In this document: positions 40,470 to 48,961 of the stretch, piece by piece
How the letters are laid out: each line of letters starts with the position of its first letter
Position numbering within the stretch: the stretch's first letter is position 1
From: an uncultured Mollicutes bacterium
GTDB taxonomy: Bacteria; Bacillota_I; Bacilli_A; Acholeplasmatales; Anaeroplasmataceae
Reading direction: 5' to 3'
Assembly: GCA_900540175.1 (NCBI GenBank)
Contig: UQFG01000012.1
Span: forward strand, 1-48,966
DNA: 48,966 bases
Notes under the pieces: generated by a model
Database searches by the model: none
Told to the model about the DNA's origin: nothing
What the model saw: the letters and a program-made list of their open reading frames with translations, nothing else
Program-made: the position numbers and the translations under genes

Positions 40470-41663
40470 TTATTCCGCATGTTTTAAAACCATGGATGTA
40501 AATTCGTGGACATCGTCTAATGTGTCGAATTTGGCAATGAAATATTCGTTTCCAAGCGCACCGGAAAGCACATCGCTCATTCGATCATGCATCATCAAAT
40601 GGCCTTCGTATTTGGATCGAATTTCGGCATAAGAATACTGATAGCGCAAGCGATCGCGTCTGGCTGCATAACAACAATAATATTTGGGATGATCCAAACG
40701 GACATGGACAATTTTATCGTACGTGATCATATCGGCATAAATCTGATAGGTATCAACGGATTGACCGTAGTTGATCATATCCGGCGTAACGCCGCCGGGC
40801 GGGCGCATGTTCACTTCCAAAGCGACGATATCGCCTTGTTTTCCCAATCCTTTTTTTTCTTTGGTCAATCGGAAAAATTCCAAATGGAAATAGCGGGAAT
40901 GAATTTGAAAGGCTTTTAAAACGCGACAGCCGATATCATAAACATCATCCGGGACAACTTTATTGACATAATAAGAAACTTCCAGATTTTCGTTGACGAT
41001 ATCCATAATCGACGGCGGAAATACTTCGTTGTCCGAAAATAAAACATTGCTGTTGGAATCACAGATACCGTCAAAGGAAATGATGTTTCCTTCGATAAAT
41101 TCTTCCATAATATAAGGCACTTGAAAACCGCGGTCGTAAAATTGTTTCAAATCCGCCTCATTGTTGATTTTGTAGGTTGCGGCCGCACCCACACCGACAT
41201 TGGGTTTGACAACAACCGGAAAACCGACTTCTTGAATGAATTGCAAATCTTCTTCATACGATTTGCAAAACGCATACCTGGCAACCGGAACACCGGCTTT
41301 GATATAAAAGTCTTTCATTTCGGATTTGGATGTAAAGGCAACGACATCGGCGGTTTTAGCACCGGGAATATTGAAATCGGTTCTTAAGCGGGCATCTTGC
41401 CGCAACCAGTATTCATTGTTGGACTCCAAAAAATCGATCTTTCCGTATTTGAACGCGAAGAAAGCCACCGCACGATAAACTTCTTCATACGATTCTAGCG
41501 AATGAACCCGATAATATTCGATCAAAGCGTTTTTTACATTGTCGTCTAATTCTTGATAAGGGGTATCCCCGATTCCTAAAATGGTTACGCCGTTTCGTTT
41601 CAAACGATCGCAAAACCGATAATAATTTTTGGGAAATGCCGGAGAAATGAAAATAAAGTTCAT
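40470..41663 (-). CDS. ATP-grasp domain protein
   Basis: The 397-residue protein has an N-terminal Rossmann-like part (MNFIFISPAFPKNYYRFCDR, VTILGIGDTPY), then the ATP-grasp fold: FPVVVKPNVGVGAAATYKI at about 150-168 with the ATP-binding lysine and flexible loop, YIMEEFIEGNIISFDGICD at about 189-207, and the metal site IVALEVNMRPPGGVTPDMIN at about 287-306. Proteins of this layout ligate a carboxylate to an amine or thiol, as in dipeptide ligases; the substrate is unknown. ATG at 41663 follows AGAGGTGAG on the minus strand. A TATAAT lies upstream at 41689-41684 (minus strand). It stands alone. Confidence 0.85.
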   Translation of the reverse strand: MNFIFISPAFPKNYYRFCDRLKRNGVTILGIGDTPYQELDDNVKNALIEYYRVHSLESYEEVYRAVAFFAFKYGKIDFLESNNEYWLRQDARLRTDFNIPGAKTADVVAFTSKSEMKDFYIKAGVPVARYAFCKSYEEDLQFIQEVGFPVVVKPNVGVGAAATYKINNEADLKQFYDRGFQVPYIMEEFIEGNIISFDGICDSNSNVLFSDNEVFPPSIMDIVNENLEVSYYVNKVVPDDVYDIGCRVLKAFQIHSRYFHLEFFRLTKEKKGLGKQGDIVALEVNMRPPGGVTPDMINYGQSVDTYQIYADMITYDKIVHVRLDHPKYYCCYAARRDRLRYQYSYAEIRSKYEGHLMMHDRMSDVLSGALGNEYFIAKFDTLDDVHEFTSMVLKHAE

Positions 41664-41780
41664 TTTTCTCACCTCTTTTTACAATTATAGCACAAAAAAA
41701 GTAGGATTGGAATACAATTCGCCATCTTGTTCTTGATAAGATTTTATAGTATAATGGAGAAAAACAAGGAGAGATGAGAT

Positions 41781-42482
41781 ATGAAAAATCCGCTTAAAAC
41801 CTATCAGTTTTATGTTAAATTCATTGGAGCGGCGTTGTTGTTGACGCTTGGAATTTGGTTGCTAGCCGATGAGGCTTCGGCTAAATTCATCGTTTTGCTG
41901 TTTACGGGTTTCGTGGCGATCATTTTTGCACTCGTTCGGTTTATTCCGCTCATGAGAACGCTCAAAAGCGGCAAATCCAAAGCGGTGAATGCGGTGGAAA
42001 TTTTACTGGATATCGTTTTGGCGGTTTATTTGATTTTGGCAGCCTTCAGTTTAAGGAGCGACAGTCAATCCTCTTTTTCCCGTTTCAATGATCAAAATTA
42101 TCGTTTTTTCATTGCCTTGTTGCTGTATATTCGCGTCGTATCTTATTTTGCCTGTACGGTTTTGATGAAAGAAGAAACCGATCGAACCAAATTTTTTGTC
42201 CATATCCTTTTGATGAGTATCACCATGGTTCTTTGTGCTTTGAACAATATCACGAGTCAGTGGATCGCTTTGGTCATAGCGGTCATTGCCTTTTTGTGTA
42301 GTTTTGCTTTGATTGGAGACGGTGGAATCGGTTATTACCGGTATCGAAAAAAAATCGTTTTGGAACGTAAGAAAACAGAAACGATCGTTGATGCTCCAAC
42401 CGACGGAAAAGAAGCTCCGACCCAACCGAATCGAATTCCGCTTGAAGATGAAAGACCGCAAGATTCCGTTCAAATTCAATAA
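41781..42482 (+). CDS. Integral membrane protein, HdeD/DUF308-like
   Basis: The 233-residue protein has about six hydrophobic segments (LLLTLGIWLLADE, FIVLLFTGFVAIIFALVRFI, ILLDIVLAVYLILAAF and three more up to about residue 180), then a polar C-terminal tail of 50 residues rich in Lys, Glu and Pro. The repeat of short paired segments recalls DUF308/HdeD-type proteins, though the match is loose. AAGGAGAGATGAG precedes ATG 41781, and a TATAGTATAAT-rich -10 lies about 30 bp upstream. Function unknown. Confidence 0.65.
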   Translation: MKNPLKTYQFYVKFIGAALLLTLGIWLLADEASAKFIVLLFTGFVAIIFALVRFIPLMRTLKSGKSKAVNAVEILLDIVLAVYLILAAFSLRSDSQSSFSRFNDQNYRFFIALLLYIRVVSYFACTVLMKEETDRTKFFVHILLMSITMVLCALNNITSQWIALVIAVIAFLCSFALIGDGGIGYYRYRKKIVLERKKTETIVDAPTDGKEAPTQPNRIPLEDERPQDSVQIQ

Positions 42483-42488
42483 TTGTTT

Positions 42489-42520
42489 CCTCCTGTTTTT
42501 AAAAACGGGAGTTTTTTTTG
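42489..42520 (+). terminator. Terminator after the membrane protein gene
   Basis: CTCCTGTTTTT and AAAAACGGGAG form an 11-bp stem with one G-T pair and no more than a minimal loop, followed by eight T. Confidence 0.85.
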
Positions 42521-42543
42521 TTGAAATTACGCGATGACTGCGT

Positions 42544-42549
42544 TATAAT
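42544..42549 (+). promoter_or_regulatory. -10 box of the S-component/coaX operon
   Basis: A perfect TATAAT lies about 50 bp before the S-component gene; the -35 region (around 42521-42527, TTGAAATT) is at a plausible distance. The leader carries no hairpin I can name. Confidence 0.6.
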
Positions 42550-42600
42550 GAAAAAGGCTTATGGGACCTTATAAAAGGCCTAGAAAGAAAGGAAAAAAAT

Positions 42601-43197
42601 ATGAAAAATAGTGAAAAAGTAAAAAGAATGATCGGACTGGCTACGTTATCGGCGATTGTAGCCGTCTTGCAGTTGATCGCCAATTACATCCCTTCGATCG
42701 GGGGCGTCAGTATTACGCTGGCTTTGGTACCGCTGATTATCGGAGCCGTTTTATATGGACCGCTGGGTGGATGTTTGCTTGGAATCATCATGGGCATTAT
42801 TGTTTTAACAGCACCCTCAACCGGTTCGTTTTTGGCTGTAAATCCGTTTGCTACCGTTTTTTTGTGTCTGTTTAAAACAGCCGTGGCCGGTTTGATTTGC
42901 GGATGGATCTTTAAAGCGTTGCGCAAGAAAAGTTTTTCGGCCGCGATCATTGTCGCATCCCTTGCTTGCCCGATGATCAATACGGGAATTTTCGCAGGTG
43001 GCTGCATGTTGTTCTTTTTGGATACATTGAAAGAATGGGCCGGTGGAAGCAATGTCTTTTCTTATTTGTTTTTGACGATGATCGGTGTCAACTTCTTAGT
43101 AGAGTTTGCAATCAACTCTTTTTTATCGCCGACCATCATTTACATTGTGCGGATCTTATCGCAACATTTTCAAATCGGATCGACGGTTAAAGAATAA
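42601..43197 (+). CDS. ECF transporter S component, probably for pantothenate
   Basis: The 198-residue membrane protein has six hydrophobic segments and the features of energy-coupling-factor substrate-binding subunits: a basic start, an early ALA-type helix (LATLSAIVAVLQLIANYIP), GGVSITLALVPLIIGAVLYG, GGCLLGIIMGIIVL and later VNPFATVFLCLFKTAVAGLI. ECF S-components bind vitamins and use shared EcfA/A'/T subunits coded elsewhere. Its place 21 bp before coaX suggests pantothenate (PanT-like), which is inferred from context only. AAAGGAAAAAA precedes ATG 42601. Confidence 0.82.
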   Translation: MKNSEKVKRMIGLATLSAIVAVLQLIANYIPSIGGVSITLALVPLIIGAVLYGPLGGCLLGIIMGIIVLTAPSTGSFLAVNPFATVFLCLFKTAVAGLICGWIFKALRKKSFSAAIIVASLACPMINTGIFAGGCMLFFLDTLKEWAGGSNVFSYLFLTMIGVNFLVEFAINSFLSPTIIYIVRILSQHFQIGSTVKE

Positions 43198-43218
43198 AGT
43201 TATCTTTAAGGTGGTTAT

Positions 43219-43977
43219 ATGGTTTTATTGATTGATGTGGGAAATTCCAATATTGTTTTAGGATTGGCCGAAGACGGTCAAATTCAAAAGACGTTTCGTT
43301 TAAAATCGGTTTTAAGCAAAACGTCCGATGAATATTACTTTCAGATCCGACCGATTTTAGAGGCTTACCCGATTCAAGATATCATCATTTCATCGGTTGT
43401 GCCGATCATTACCAGTGCTTTAAAAAAAGTTTTTGTCAATCATTACGGAACAACACCGCTCATCATGGGACCCGGAATTAAAACCGGTGTTCAACTGAAA
43501 GTAGATGATCCCAAGACGGTCGGTGCCGATATTATTTGCGATGTGGCGGCTTTAAAAGGGCTGGCCGATGAGGCGATTATTGTCGATCTCGGCACGGCTA
43601 CAAAATATATTTATCAAAAAAATCAAGTTTTCCACGGCGTCAGTATCGCCCCCGGAATTACGATTTCCATGCAGGCTTTGGTGAATCGGGCGGCATTGTT
43701 ACCGAGTGTGGAATTGATTTGTCCGAAAAAAGTCATCGGAACCAATACGATCACTTCGATCCAATCGGGTGTTTTATTCGGGGCGGCCAGTCAAGTTGAC
43801 GGAATGATCAACCGAATCAAAGAAGAACTCAATCAAAACGATTTAAAGGTTTACGCAACCGGCGGGTTGGCGGGACTGATTGTTCCGCTTTGTAAAAACG
43901 AATTGATCCATCTGAAGGATCTTACCCTTCAAGGATTACTCAAAATTTATGAACTGAATCAAAAGGAACAACTATGA
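43219..43977 (+). CDS. coaX: Type III pantothenate kinase
   Basis: The 252-residue enzyme phosphorylates pantothenate in the first step of coenzyme A synthesis. Type III (CoaX) marks are LLIDVGNSNIVLGL at the start (phosphate 1 loop), VGADIICDVAALKG at about 101-114, IIVDLGTATKYIY at about 119-131, FHGVSIAPGITISMQAL at about 138-154, and YATGGLAGLI near the C-terminus. AAGGTGG precedes ATG 43219. Its stop overlaps the start of the hydrolase gene (ATGA). Confidence 0.95.
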   Translation: MVLLIDVGNSNIVLGLAEDGQIQKTFRLKSVLSKTSDEYYFQIRPILEAYPIQDIIISSVVPIITSALKKVFVNHYGTTPLIMGPGIKTGVQLKVDDPKTVGADIICDVAALKGLADEAIIVDLGTATKYIYQKNQVFHGVSIAPGITISMQALVNRAALLPSVELICPKKVIGTNTITSIQSGVLFGAASQVDGMINRIKEELNQNDLKVYATGGLAGLIVPLCKNELIHLKDLTLQGLLKIYELNQKEQL

Positions 43978-44948
43978 TCGGATGGATTTTGTTCAGTGTC
44001 GTTTTAATCGTAGTGATTTTGTTGTTGCTGGTCAGTTATTGGATGAGACAAAAACTGTTCGGTCACCGCTTTATACCCGATCCGCTCGTCCGCTATTATC
44101 AAATAGAAGAATTTGAAGGACTTCGGAAAGAGGCGATTGCGTTTTCCCGTAAAAAAATTATCTTGCGGGGTTATCTTTATTCGTATCCCATCAAGCATGT
44201 AAAAGTGATGATCGTCGCACACGGTATGTGGTCCAATCATCAGGCCTATTTGCAGGAAATCGAATTTTTTGCCAGAAACGGTTATTTGGTGATCGGCTTT
44301 GATTATTGCGGGACGGATCAGTCCGATGGAAAAAACATCAAAGGGCTGGCCGAAAGTTTGGTTTCGTTGGATGCGGCCGTAAGTTTTGCGGAAAGTGATT
44401 TGCGGTTTCGCGGTTTACCGATTGTTGTTTTCGGCCATTCTTGGGGCGGTTTTGCAGCCGGTACCATCGCTTCCATTCATCCAAACATCGAGAAAGTCGT
44501 CGTAATGAGCGGTTTTATCAGTCTGCCTAAAATTTATTTGAATCTGTTGCCGAAAGCACTAGATATCTTGGTACCGTTTTTCTTGTTTTGGGATTGGATT
44601 TACCACGGCAAATATGCGTTTAAAAGCATAAGAAAAACGCTTTTAAACAGCCCCGTCGATGCGTTGATCATTCATTCCAAAGACGATCAAATGGTTTCTT
44701 ACCGGCAACATACAGCCGTTTTGGAAAAGAAATTGGCGGATCAAACTAGTTTTTTGGTGGTAAACGGCAAAAATCATAATCCGGATTATACAACCGAAGC
44801 GATCGATTATATGAAAGAAGTCCAATCGCACAAAAAGACGCTTTCTAAAGAAGAACAAAAGAATTATTTAGAATCGGTCGATTGGCACCGAATGGGACAG
44901 ATCGACGAAGAATTGTTGCGGCAAGTGCTTGACTTTTTAAATTCTTGA
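43974..44948 (+). CDS. Alpha/beta hydrolase with N-terminal membrane anchor
   Basis: The 324-residue protein starts with a hydrophobic segment (WILFSVVLIVVILLLLVSYW) that anchors it to the membrane. The hydrolase fold follows: oxyanion HGMWSNH at about 82-88, strand IGFDYCGTDQSDGK, nucleophile elbow GHSWGG (Ser at about 157), acid in HSKDDQM at about 241-247 and a His in NGKNHNPDY at about 265-273. It is a lipase/esterase or peptidase type of unknown substrate. Its ATG overlaps the coaX stop. Confidence 0.85.
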   Translation: MIGWILFSVVLIVVILLLLVSYWMRQKLFGHRFIPDPLVRYYQIEEFEGLRKEAIAFSRKKIILRGYLYSYPIKHVKVMIVAHGMWSNHQAYLQEIEFFARNGYLVIGFDYCGTDQSDGKNIKGLAESLVSLDAAVSFAESDLRFRGLPIVVFGHSWGGFAAGTIASIHPNIEKVVVMSGFISLPKIYLNLLPKALDILVPFFLFWDWIYHGKYAFKSIRKTLLNSPVDALIIHSKDDQMVSYRQHTAVLEKKLADQTSFLVVNGKNHNPDYTTEAIDYMKEVQSHKKTLSKEEQKNYLESVDWHRMGQIDEELLRQVLDFLNS

Positions 44949-44973
44949 AACAATTTCGATTGTATGGTATACT
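44945..44973 (+). promoter_or_regulatory. Promoter of the small membrane protein gene
   Basis: TTGAAA (44945-44950) and TATACT (44968-44973) are 17 bp apart; the -35 overlaps the end of the hydrolase gene. Confidence 0.8.
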
Positions 44974-45001
44974 GAATACCAAGAAAATAGGAGGTAGCAA
45001 T

Positions 45002-45298
45002 TTGAAAAAACAGCAAGTCGGTTTGATTCCGAAAATTCTTTTGACGCTGGGAATGTTAATCATTTTCGGTTTGGGTATTTTTTACTTCATTGAAGCGGCA
45101 AACGGCCAACAATCGTTTTTTACCAAACATTTTTTTATTCCGATTATCTTATTGATTATCGGTTGCATTGCCATTTATTTACCGTATGTTTCCAGTAAAA
45201 GTTATTCGGGGGATACCAAAGGCGATAAACTGATGCTTGGTGTCGGATTGGTGTTGATTTTTTGTTCGATTTTGTCTTTGGTTTTATCGTTTGCATAG
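45002..45298 (+). CDS. Small three-segment membrane protein
   Basis: The 98-residue protein has three hydrophobic segments (about 9-30 ILLTLGMLIIFGLGIFYF, 43-62 FFIPIILLIIGCIAIYLPYV, 77-97 LMLGVGLVLIFCSILSLVLS). TTG 45002 is the start: AGGAGG lies 6-7 bp upstream and a consensus promoter precedes it. The longer frame from 44945 would begin inside that promoter. No known family. Confidence 0.65.
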   Translation: MKKQQVGLIPKILLTLGMLIIFGLGIFYFIEAANGQQSFFTKHFFIPIILLIIGCIAIYLPYVSSKSYSGDTKGDKLMLGVGLVLIFCSILSLVLSFA

Positions 45299-45300
45299 TC

Positions 45301-45329
45301 TTTACTTTCAAAAAGGCTTATGCTATAAT
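45301..45329 (+). promoter_or_regulatory. Extended -10 promoter of the structured RNA
   Basis: TTTACT (45301-45306) and TGCTATAAT (45321-45329, -10 at 45324-45329) have 17-bp spacing. Transcription would begin at about 45336. Confidence 0.75.
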
Positions 45330-45335
45330 AAAGAT

Positions 45336-45528
45336 GCTAGGAAGATGACCGTGAAGCTCAAACAAATAGAAGGCGAATCCAAGAGTACCAGGTGTTGAAA
45401 GCCCTCTTTTGGGAATCCTAAATGGTGCTAAGAGCGGATTCAAACATTGGAAGACATTTTCAGTCTTCTCGACCTTCCTAGCTTTTGGTTTTTAAAAAGA
45501 ACGGCCTGAAAAAGATTCAGGCTTTTTT
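45336..45528 (+). ncRNA. Structured RNA of about 190 nt, family unknown
   Basis: No plausible frame occurs here. The expected transcript starts and closes with a perfect 9-bp stem (GCTAGGAAG 45336-45344, CTTCCTAGC 45474-45482). Inside, GAATCC (45375-45380) pairs with GGATTC (45436-45441), enclosing AGTACC (45384-45389) with GGTGCT (45424-45429) and a CCC/GGG hairpin at 45402-45413; a separate GAAGAC/GTCTTC hairpin lies at 45450-45468. A U-rich stretch and then a terminator end it. It has its own promoter, and the next gene has another, so this looks like an independent RNA gene, not only a leader. I find no SRP GGAAGGAAGCAG, T-box or RNase P motif. Size and closing stem recall 6S RNA, but I cannot confirm that. 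Confidence 0.65.
45504..45528 (+). terminator. Terminator of the structured RNA
   Basis: GCCTGAA and TTCAGGC form a perfect 7-bp stem with an AAAGA loop, followed by six T. Confidence 0.9.
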
Positions 45529-45530
45529 GT

Positions 45531-45559
45531 TTGCATTTTTTTTCCTTCTTTGCTATAAT
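45531..45559 (+). promoter_or_regulatory. Promoter of the DEAD-box helicase gene
   Basis: TTGCAT (45531-45536) and TATAAT (45554-45559, extended as TGCTATAAT) are 17 bp apart. Confidence 0.85.
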
Positions 45560-45586
45560 AAGACAGTTGAAAATGGGAGATAAGAG

Positions 45587-47200
45587 ATGGAAAATTCATT
45601 TACAGATTTGAAAATAAGCGAAGCGATGATTCAGTCGCTTGATCAAATAAATATCACGGATCCGACTCCGATCCAAAAAGAGGCAATTCCGCTTCTTTTA
45701 GAAGGAAAAGACGTCATCGGCCAGGCTCAAACCGGAACCGGAAAGACGTTTGCTTATGCGATTCCTTTACTGGAACGTTTGGATCAGAAGAAAAGAACGG
45801 TGCAGGCGCTCATTCTTTGTCCGACCAGAGAATTATCGCTGCAAGTGGCTACGGAAGTACAAAAACTTTCATCCGGTATGAAAGGCATTCGTACGGCGAC
45901 GATTTACGGTGGTCAATCGTATGAAAAGCAGTTCAAGGCTTTAAACGATCATCCGCAGATCATCATCGGAACACCGGGAAGAATCATCGATCATTTGACG
46001 CGGGGAAGTCTTCGTTTTGAATCGGTTTCCTACTTGGTGCTAGATGAAGCCGACGAAATGCTGAAAATGGGTTTTCAGGAAGATTTGGAAACGATTTTAA
46101 GTCAAATGAACCACGAACGCCAAACGGCTCTTTTTTCGGCGACTTTGCCGCCATTTATCAAAAAAATCGCTCAAAAGTATATGATCGATCCGGTGATGGT
46201 CCAAATCGAGAAAAAAACATTGACGGTTGAGGCCATTTCTCAGGTTCTCTACTATGTTAAAAAAGAACAGAAAAAAGATCTGTTGATCCGCTTACTCGAT
46301 TATTATCAGTTTAAAAGTGTCATGATTTTCGCCAATACCAAAGCCATGGTCGATGAACTGGTTTTGTTTTTGCAGCAACAATCGTATTCCGCAGACGGCT
46401 TGCATGGGGATTTAAAACAAGTGCACCGTGACCGGGTCATGCAGTCGTTTCGGCTTGCGAATATCGAGATTTTGATTGCCACCGATGTAGCGGCAAGAGG
46501 AATCGATATCGACGGAATCGAGGGGATCATTAATTTCGATTTGCCGAACGAAGATGAAATTTACGTACACCGCATCGGCCGTACCGGACGGGCCGGTGCC
46601 AAAGGAATGTCGATTTCACTGGCTACTTACCGGCAAACTTCAAGAGTTAAGGAAATCGAACGTTACACCAAGTGCAAAATGACGGTAATGGAAATTCCTT
46701 CTTCCAAAGCCATTGCGAAAAAACGCGAACAGACTTTAGTGGATAGGATCGTAAAAAAGATGGACGATCCGGACATTCGTCAATATCAGTCTTTATTGGT
46801 AGAACTTTCTTTGAAAACCAGAGATCCGGAACCGATTATTTTGGCCTTGTTGGCTTTGATCGGACTTCCAAACAAAACGTATCCGCCACTTGACACCCTT
46901 CGGATTAAAGAAAAGAAGAACGTGCTGAAATCCAATCCGAAAAATAAAAACCGAAAAATCCCGTTTGAAGTGAATTTGGGTACTGCCGACCATTTACGGG
47001 CAAACCAGTTGGTTGTTTTTCTGCATGACGAATACAAAATTCATCGGGAACATTTCGGAAAAATCGAAATCGGTAAAACCGCAACCCTTTTTGAATTGGA
47101 TGAACAAGCACTTCGTTTTATCAAGCAGGCCAACGGAAAAAAATACAATGGTAAAGTCATTCGTTTAAAACGATTGGATCAAAAAAAGAAAAAATGCTAG
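45587..47200 (+). CDS. DEAD-box RNA helicase with DbpA-type RNA-binding tail
   Basis: The 537-residue protein carries the DEAD-box motif set: Q motif PTPIQKEAIP, motif I AQTGTGKT at about 46-53, PTRELS, TPGR, DEAD in VLDEADEM at about 151-158, SAT, then the second domain with ARGIDI and HRIGRTGR at about 326-333. Residues about 340-430 are a helical linker, and the last 80 residues (KIPFEVNLGTADHL, FGKIEIGKTATLFELDE) match the DbpA RNA-binding domain, which directs such helicases to 23S rRNA. It may act in ribosome assembly or cold adaptation. GGGAGATAAGAG precedes ATG 45587. Confidence 0.93.
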   Translation: MENSFTDLKISEAMIQSLDQINITDPTPIQKEAIPLLLEGKDVIGQAQTGTGKTFAYAIPLLERLDQKKRTVQALILCPTRELSLQVATEVQKLSSGMKGIRTATIYGGQSYEKQFKALNDHPQIIIGTPGRIIDHLTRGSLRFESVSYLVLDEADEMLKMGFQEDLETILSQMNHERQTALFSATLPPFIKKIAQKYMIDPVMVQIEKKTLTVEAISQVLYYVKKEQKKDLLIRLLDYYQFKSVMIFANTKAMVDELVLFLQQQSYSADGLHGDLKQVHRDRVMQSFRLANIEILIATDVAARGIDIDGIEGIINFDLPNEDEIYVHRIGRTGRAGAKGMSISLATYRQTSRVKEIERYTKCKMTVMEIPSSKAIAKKREQTLVDRIVKKMDDPDIRQYQSLLVELSLKTRDPEPIILALLALIGLPNKTYPPLDTLRIKEKKNVLKSNPKNKNRKIPFEVNLGTADHLRANQLVVFLHDEYKIHREHFGKIEIGKTATLFELDEQALRFIKQANGKKYNGKVIRLKRLDQKKKKC

Positions 47201-47217
47201 AGAATCTAGCATTTTTC
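47191..47217 (+). terminator. Terminator of the DEAD-box helicase gene
   Basis: AAAATGCTAGA and TCTAGCATTTT form an 11-bp stem with a GAA loop, overlapping the stop codon. Confidence 0.9.
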
Positions 47218-47313
47218 CTTATCAAATTGGAATAGGGAGAAGTGTAAATCTATTTGATTTACATCTTTAGTATGTTCTTTTTAAATAAAACTATACAGAA
47301 AGGATGTGAAAAA

Positions 47314-47853
47314 ATGCGGATTATCGGAGGGAAGTTGCGTCATCGCCTCATTGAAGAGGTTCATCTTCCGACAACAAGAGAAACACAAGATAAAGTGCGA
47401 CAGGCGATTTTCAATATGATCGGACCTTACTTTGACGGCGGGACGGTCTTGGACTTGTTTGCCGGCAGCGGGGCGCTTGCGATCGAAGCCTATTCCAGAG
47501 GTATGTCGTTTCTTTATTTCAATGATAAAGAAAGTCAGGCGATCCAAACGGTGAAAAAGAACTGTTGCAAACTAAACATTACGGACTTTCGCTGTTTTAC
47601 ACTAGATTACAACGATTTTTTTCGTCAGCAACTCCCGCTGTTTGATCTGATTTTTTTAGATCCACCGTACCGATTATTCGATACGACAAACCTGTTGGAA
47701 AAAGTTTATCCGCATACGTCTAAAGATGCGGTGATTGTCGTTGAACTGGCCAAAGAGAGTGCTTATCCTTTATCATATTGTGAGTTTTATTTGGAAAAAG
47801 ACAAAACGTACGGCATCAAACGAATCCTAATTTACAGGAGGCATCGACCATGA
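47314..47853 (+). CDS. rsmD: 16S rRNA (guanine966-N2)-methyltransferase RsmD
   Basis: The 179-residue enzyme methylates G966 of 16S rRNA. It begins MRIIGGKLRHRLIEE, as usual for RsmD, then TRETQDKVRQAIFNMIG, the SAM-binding VLDLFAGSGALAIEA at about 46-60 and the catalytic FLDPPY at about 113-118. ATG 47314 follows AAAGGATG; the longer upstream frame is not conserved-looking. The stop overlaps the next start (ATGA). Confidence 0.92.
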   Translation: MRIIGGKLRHRLIEEVHLPTTRETQDKVRQAIFNMIGPYFDGGTVLDLFAGSGALAIEAYSRGMSFLYFNDKESQAIQTVKKNCCKLNITDFRCFTLDYNDFFRQQLPLFDLIFLDPPYRLFDTTNLLEKVYPHTSKDAVIVVELAKESAYPLSYCEFYLEKDKTYGIKRILIYRRHRP

Positions 47854-48878
47854 CTTCTTATGAAATGCTTTATAAAGAATTACGCAAACTCGTTTTAAAA
47901 ATCAAGAAAGAAGGAGCGTTTTCCAACTATACGGCCAACGATTTTTTCTATTTGGAAGACGAGAAAAAAAGAGCGGTTTTGTTGCTTGCGGAAAAAGTAT
48001 TTAACGGCTACGGAATTCAAATTTTTGCCGGCAATACCGCTTTGAATTACCTTCATGATTTGCTTACGACGAAATATGTCGAAACCTTGCAATATTATGA
48101 TGCGGAATGCATGGTTATCTCGATTGTTTCTTTACATGAACTGAGTCAGGAAGATTCTGGTTATCTGTCGTCTCATAAGATTCGGCGGCAGGCGGATATC
48201 AATATTGTTCCTTCTGTTTTCAAAGAAGGCTATGGACATCGGTATGCAAACAAACAGGAATTGGAAGAAATGATTGCCTATCTTTACTATGTCGATTCGC
48301 TTTTTACCAATGAAAAAGAAGCGTTGAAACGAATTTTTTCCGACACTTTATCCGTTTGCGCCCGCTTTGACAATGAAACGATGACTTACGATATGACGGC
48401 GATGCCGCTCCCGTCACTGGAAGTATTTCCGAAAAAGAAAAAAGCGGATTTGAATTTTGCAGCGGAATTTGCCGATTCGGTCTATGTCGATGAATCCTGC
48501 TATTTTTTCCATTCTTTCATCCCGCAAATCGAATCGGATACGGTCGCTTCCTCGATTTTAGTGGCTTATTATCCGAAAAGAAATCAGTATTATTCACAGA
48601 TTTTGCAGGTTCCGCCGACCTCGTTGAAAAAATATTTGTTCGGTTTTTTAAGTGAGGCTTTTACCACATACGGTTTGCCAACATCCCTTTTTACCAATCG
48701 TCGTTCCTTTTATGCGGAAATCTACAAGACATTACAGGAACTAAATATAGAAGTTTCATTTGTAAGAGAAGAAAAGCAAATGGAGTCGGTTTTTTTGGAT
48801 GTGTTGGACGATTCCGATTCAAATCTTTCGGAAGAAGATATTGAGGAGACGGAAAAAGAGGTTCAATATATCTCTTAA
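47850..48878 (+). CDS. Unrecognised protein coupled to rsmD
   Basis: The 342-residue protein is translationally coupled to rsmD (ATGA), with ACAGGAGG upstream. It is soluble, with a helical first half (YEMLYKELRKLVLKIKKEGA, KRAVLLLAEKVFNGYGIQIF), an acidic C-terminus (DDSDSNLSEEDIEETEKEVQ), and a segment at about 235-310 (VAYYPKRNQYYSQILQVPPT, GLPTSLFTNRRSFYAEIYKT) that faintly recalls DUF6930-type domains. I would not assign a function from this. Confidence 0.7.
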   Translation: MTSYEMLYKELRKLVLKIKKEGAFSNYTANDFFYLEDEKKRAVLLLAEKVFNGYGIQIFAGNTALNYLHDLLTTKYVETLQYYDAECMVISIVSLHELSQEDSGYLSSHKIRRQADINIVPSVFKEGYGHRYANKQELEEMIAYLYYVDSLFTNEKEALKRIFSDTLSVCARFDNETMTYDMTAMPLPSLEVFPKKKKADLNFAAEFADSVYVDESCYFFHSFIPQIESDTVASSILVAYYPKRNQYYSQILQVPPTSLKKYLFGFLSEAFTTYGLPTSLFTNRRSFYAEIYKTLQELNIEVSFVREEKQMESVFLDVLDDSDSNLSEEDIEETEKEVQYIS

Positions 48879-48937
48879 TCGAATTGTAGGTTTGTCAAAC
48901 AAATGTTACAGAGAATGTAAATAATTTAGGAGTACCT

Positions 48938-48961
48938 CATTGGGTGTTCTCCAACCCAATG
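48938..48961 (+). terminator. Hairpin at the right window edge
   Basis: CATTGGGT (48938-48945) and ACCCAATG (48954-48961) form a perfect 8-bp stem with an 8-base loop, 60 bp after the last gene. The window ends before a T-run could be checked, so it may be a terminator or the start of another element. Confidence 0.4.

Noticed and set aside
45336..45528. Structured RNA as SRP RNA, T-box leader, RNase P RNA or tmRNA
   Set aside because: The diagnostic sequences of each family are missing, and the length is wrong for RNase P RNA and tmRNA.
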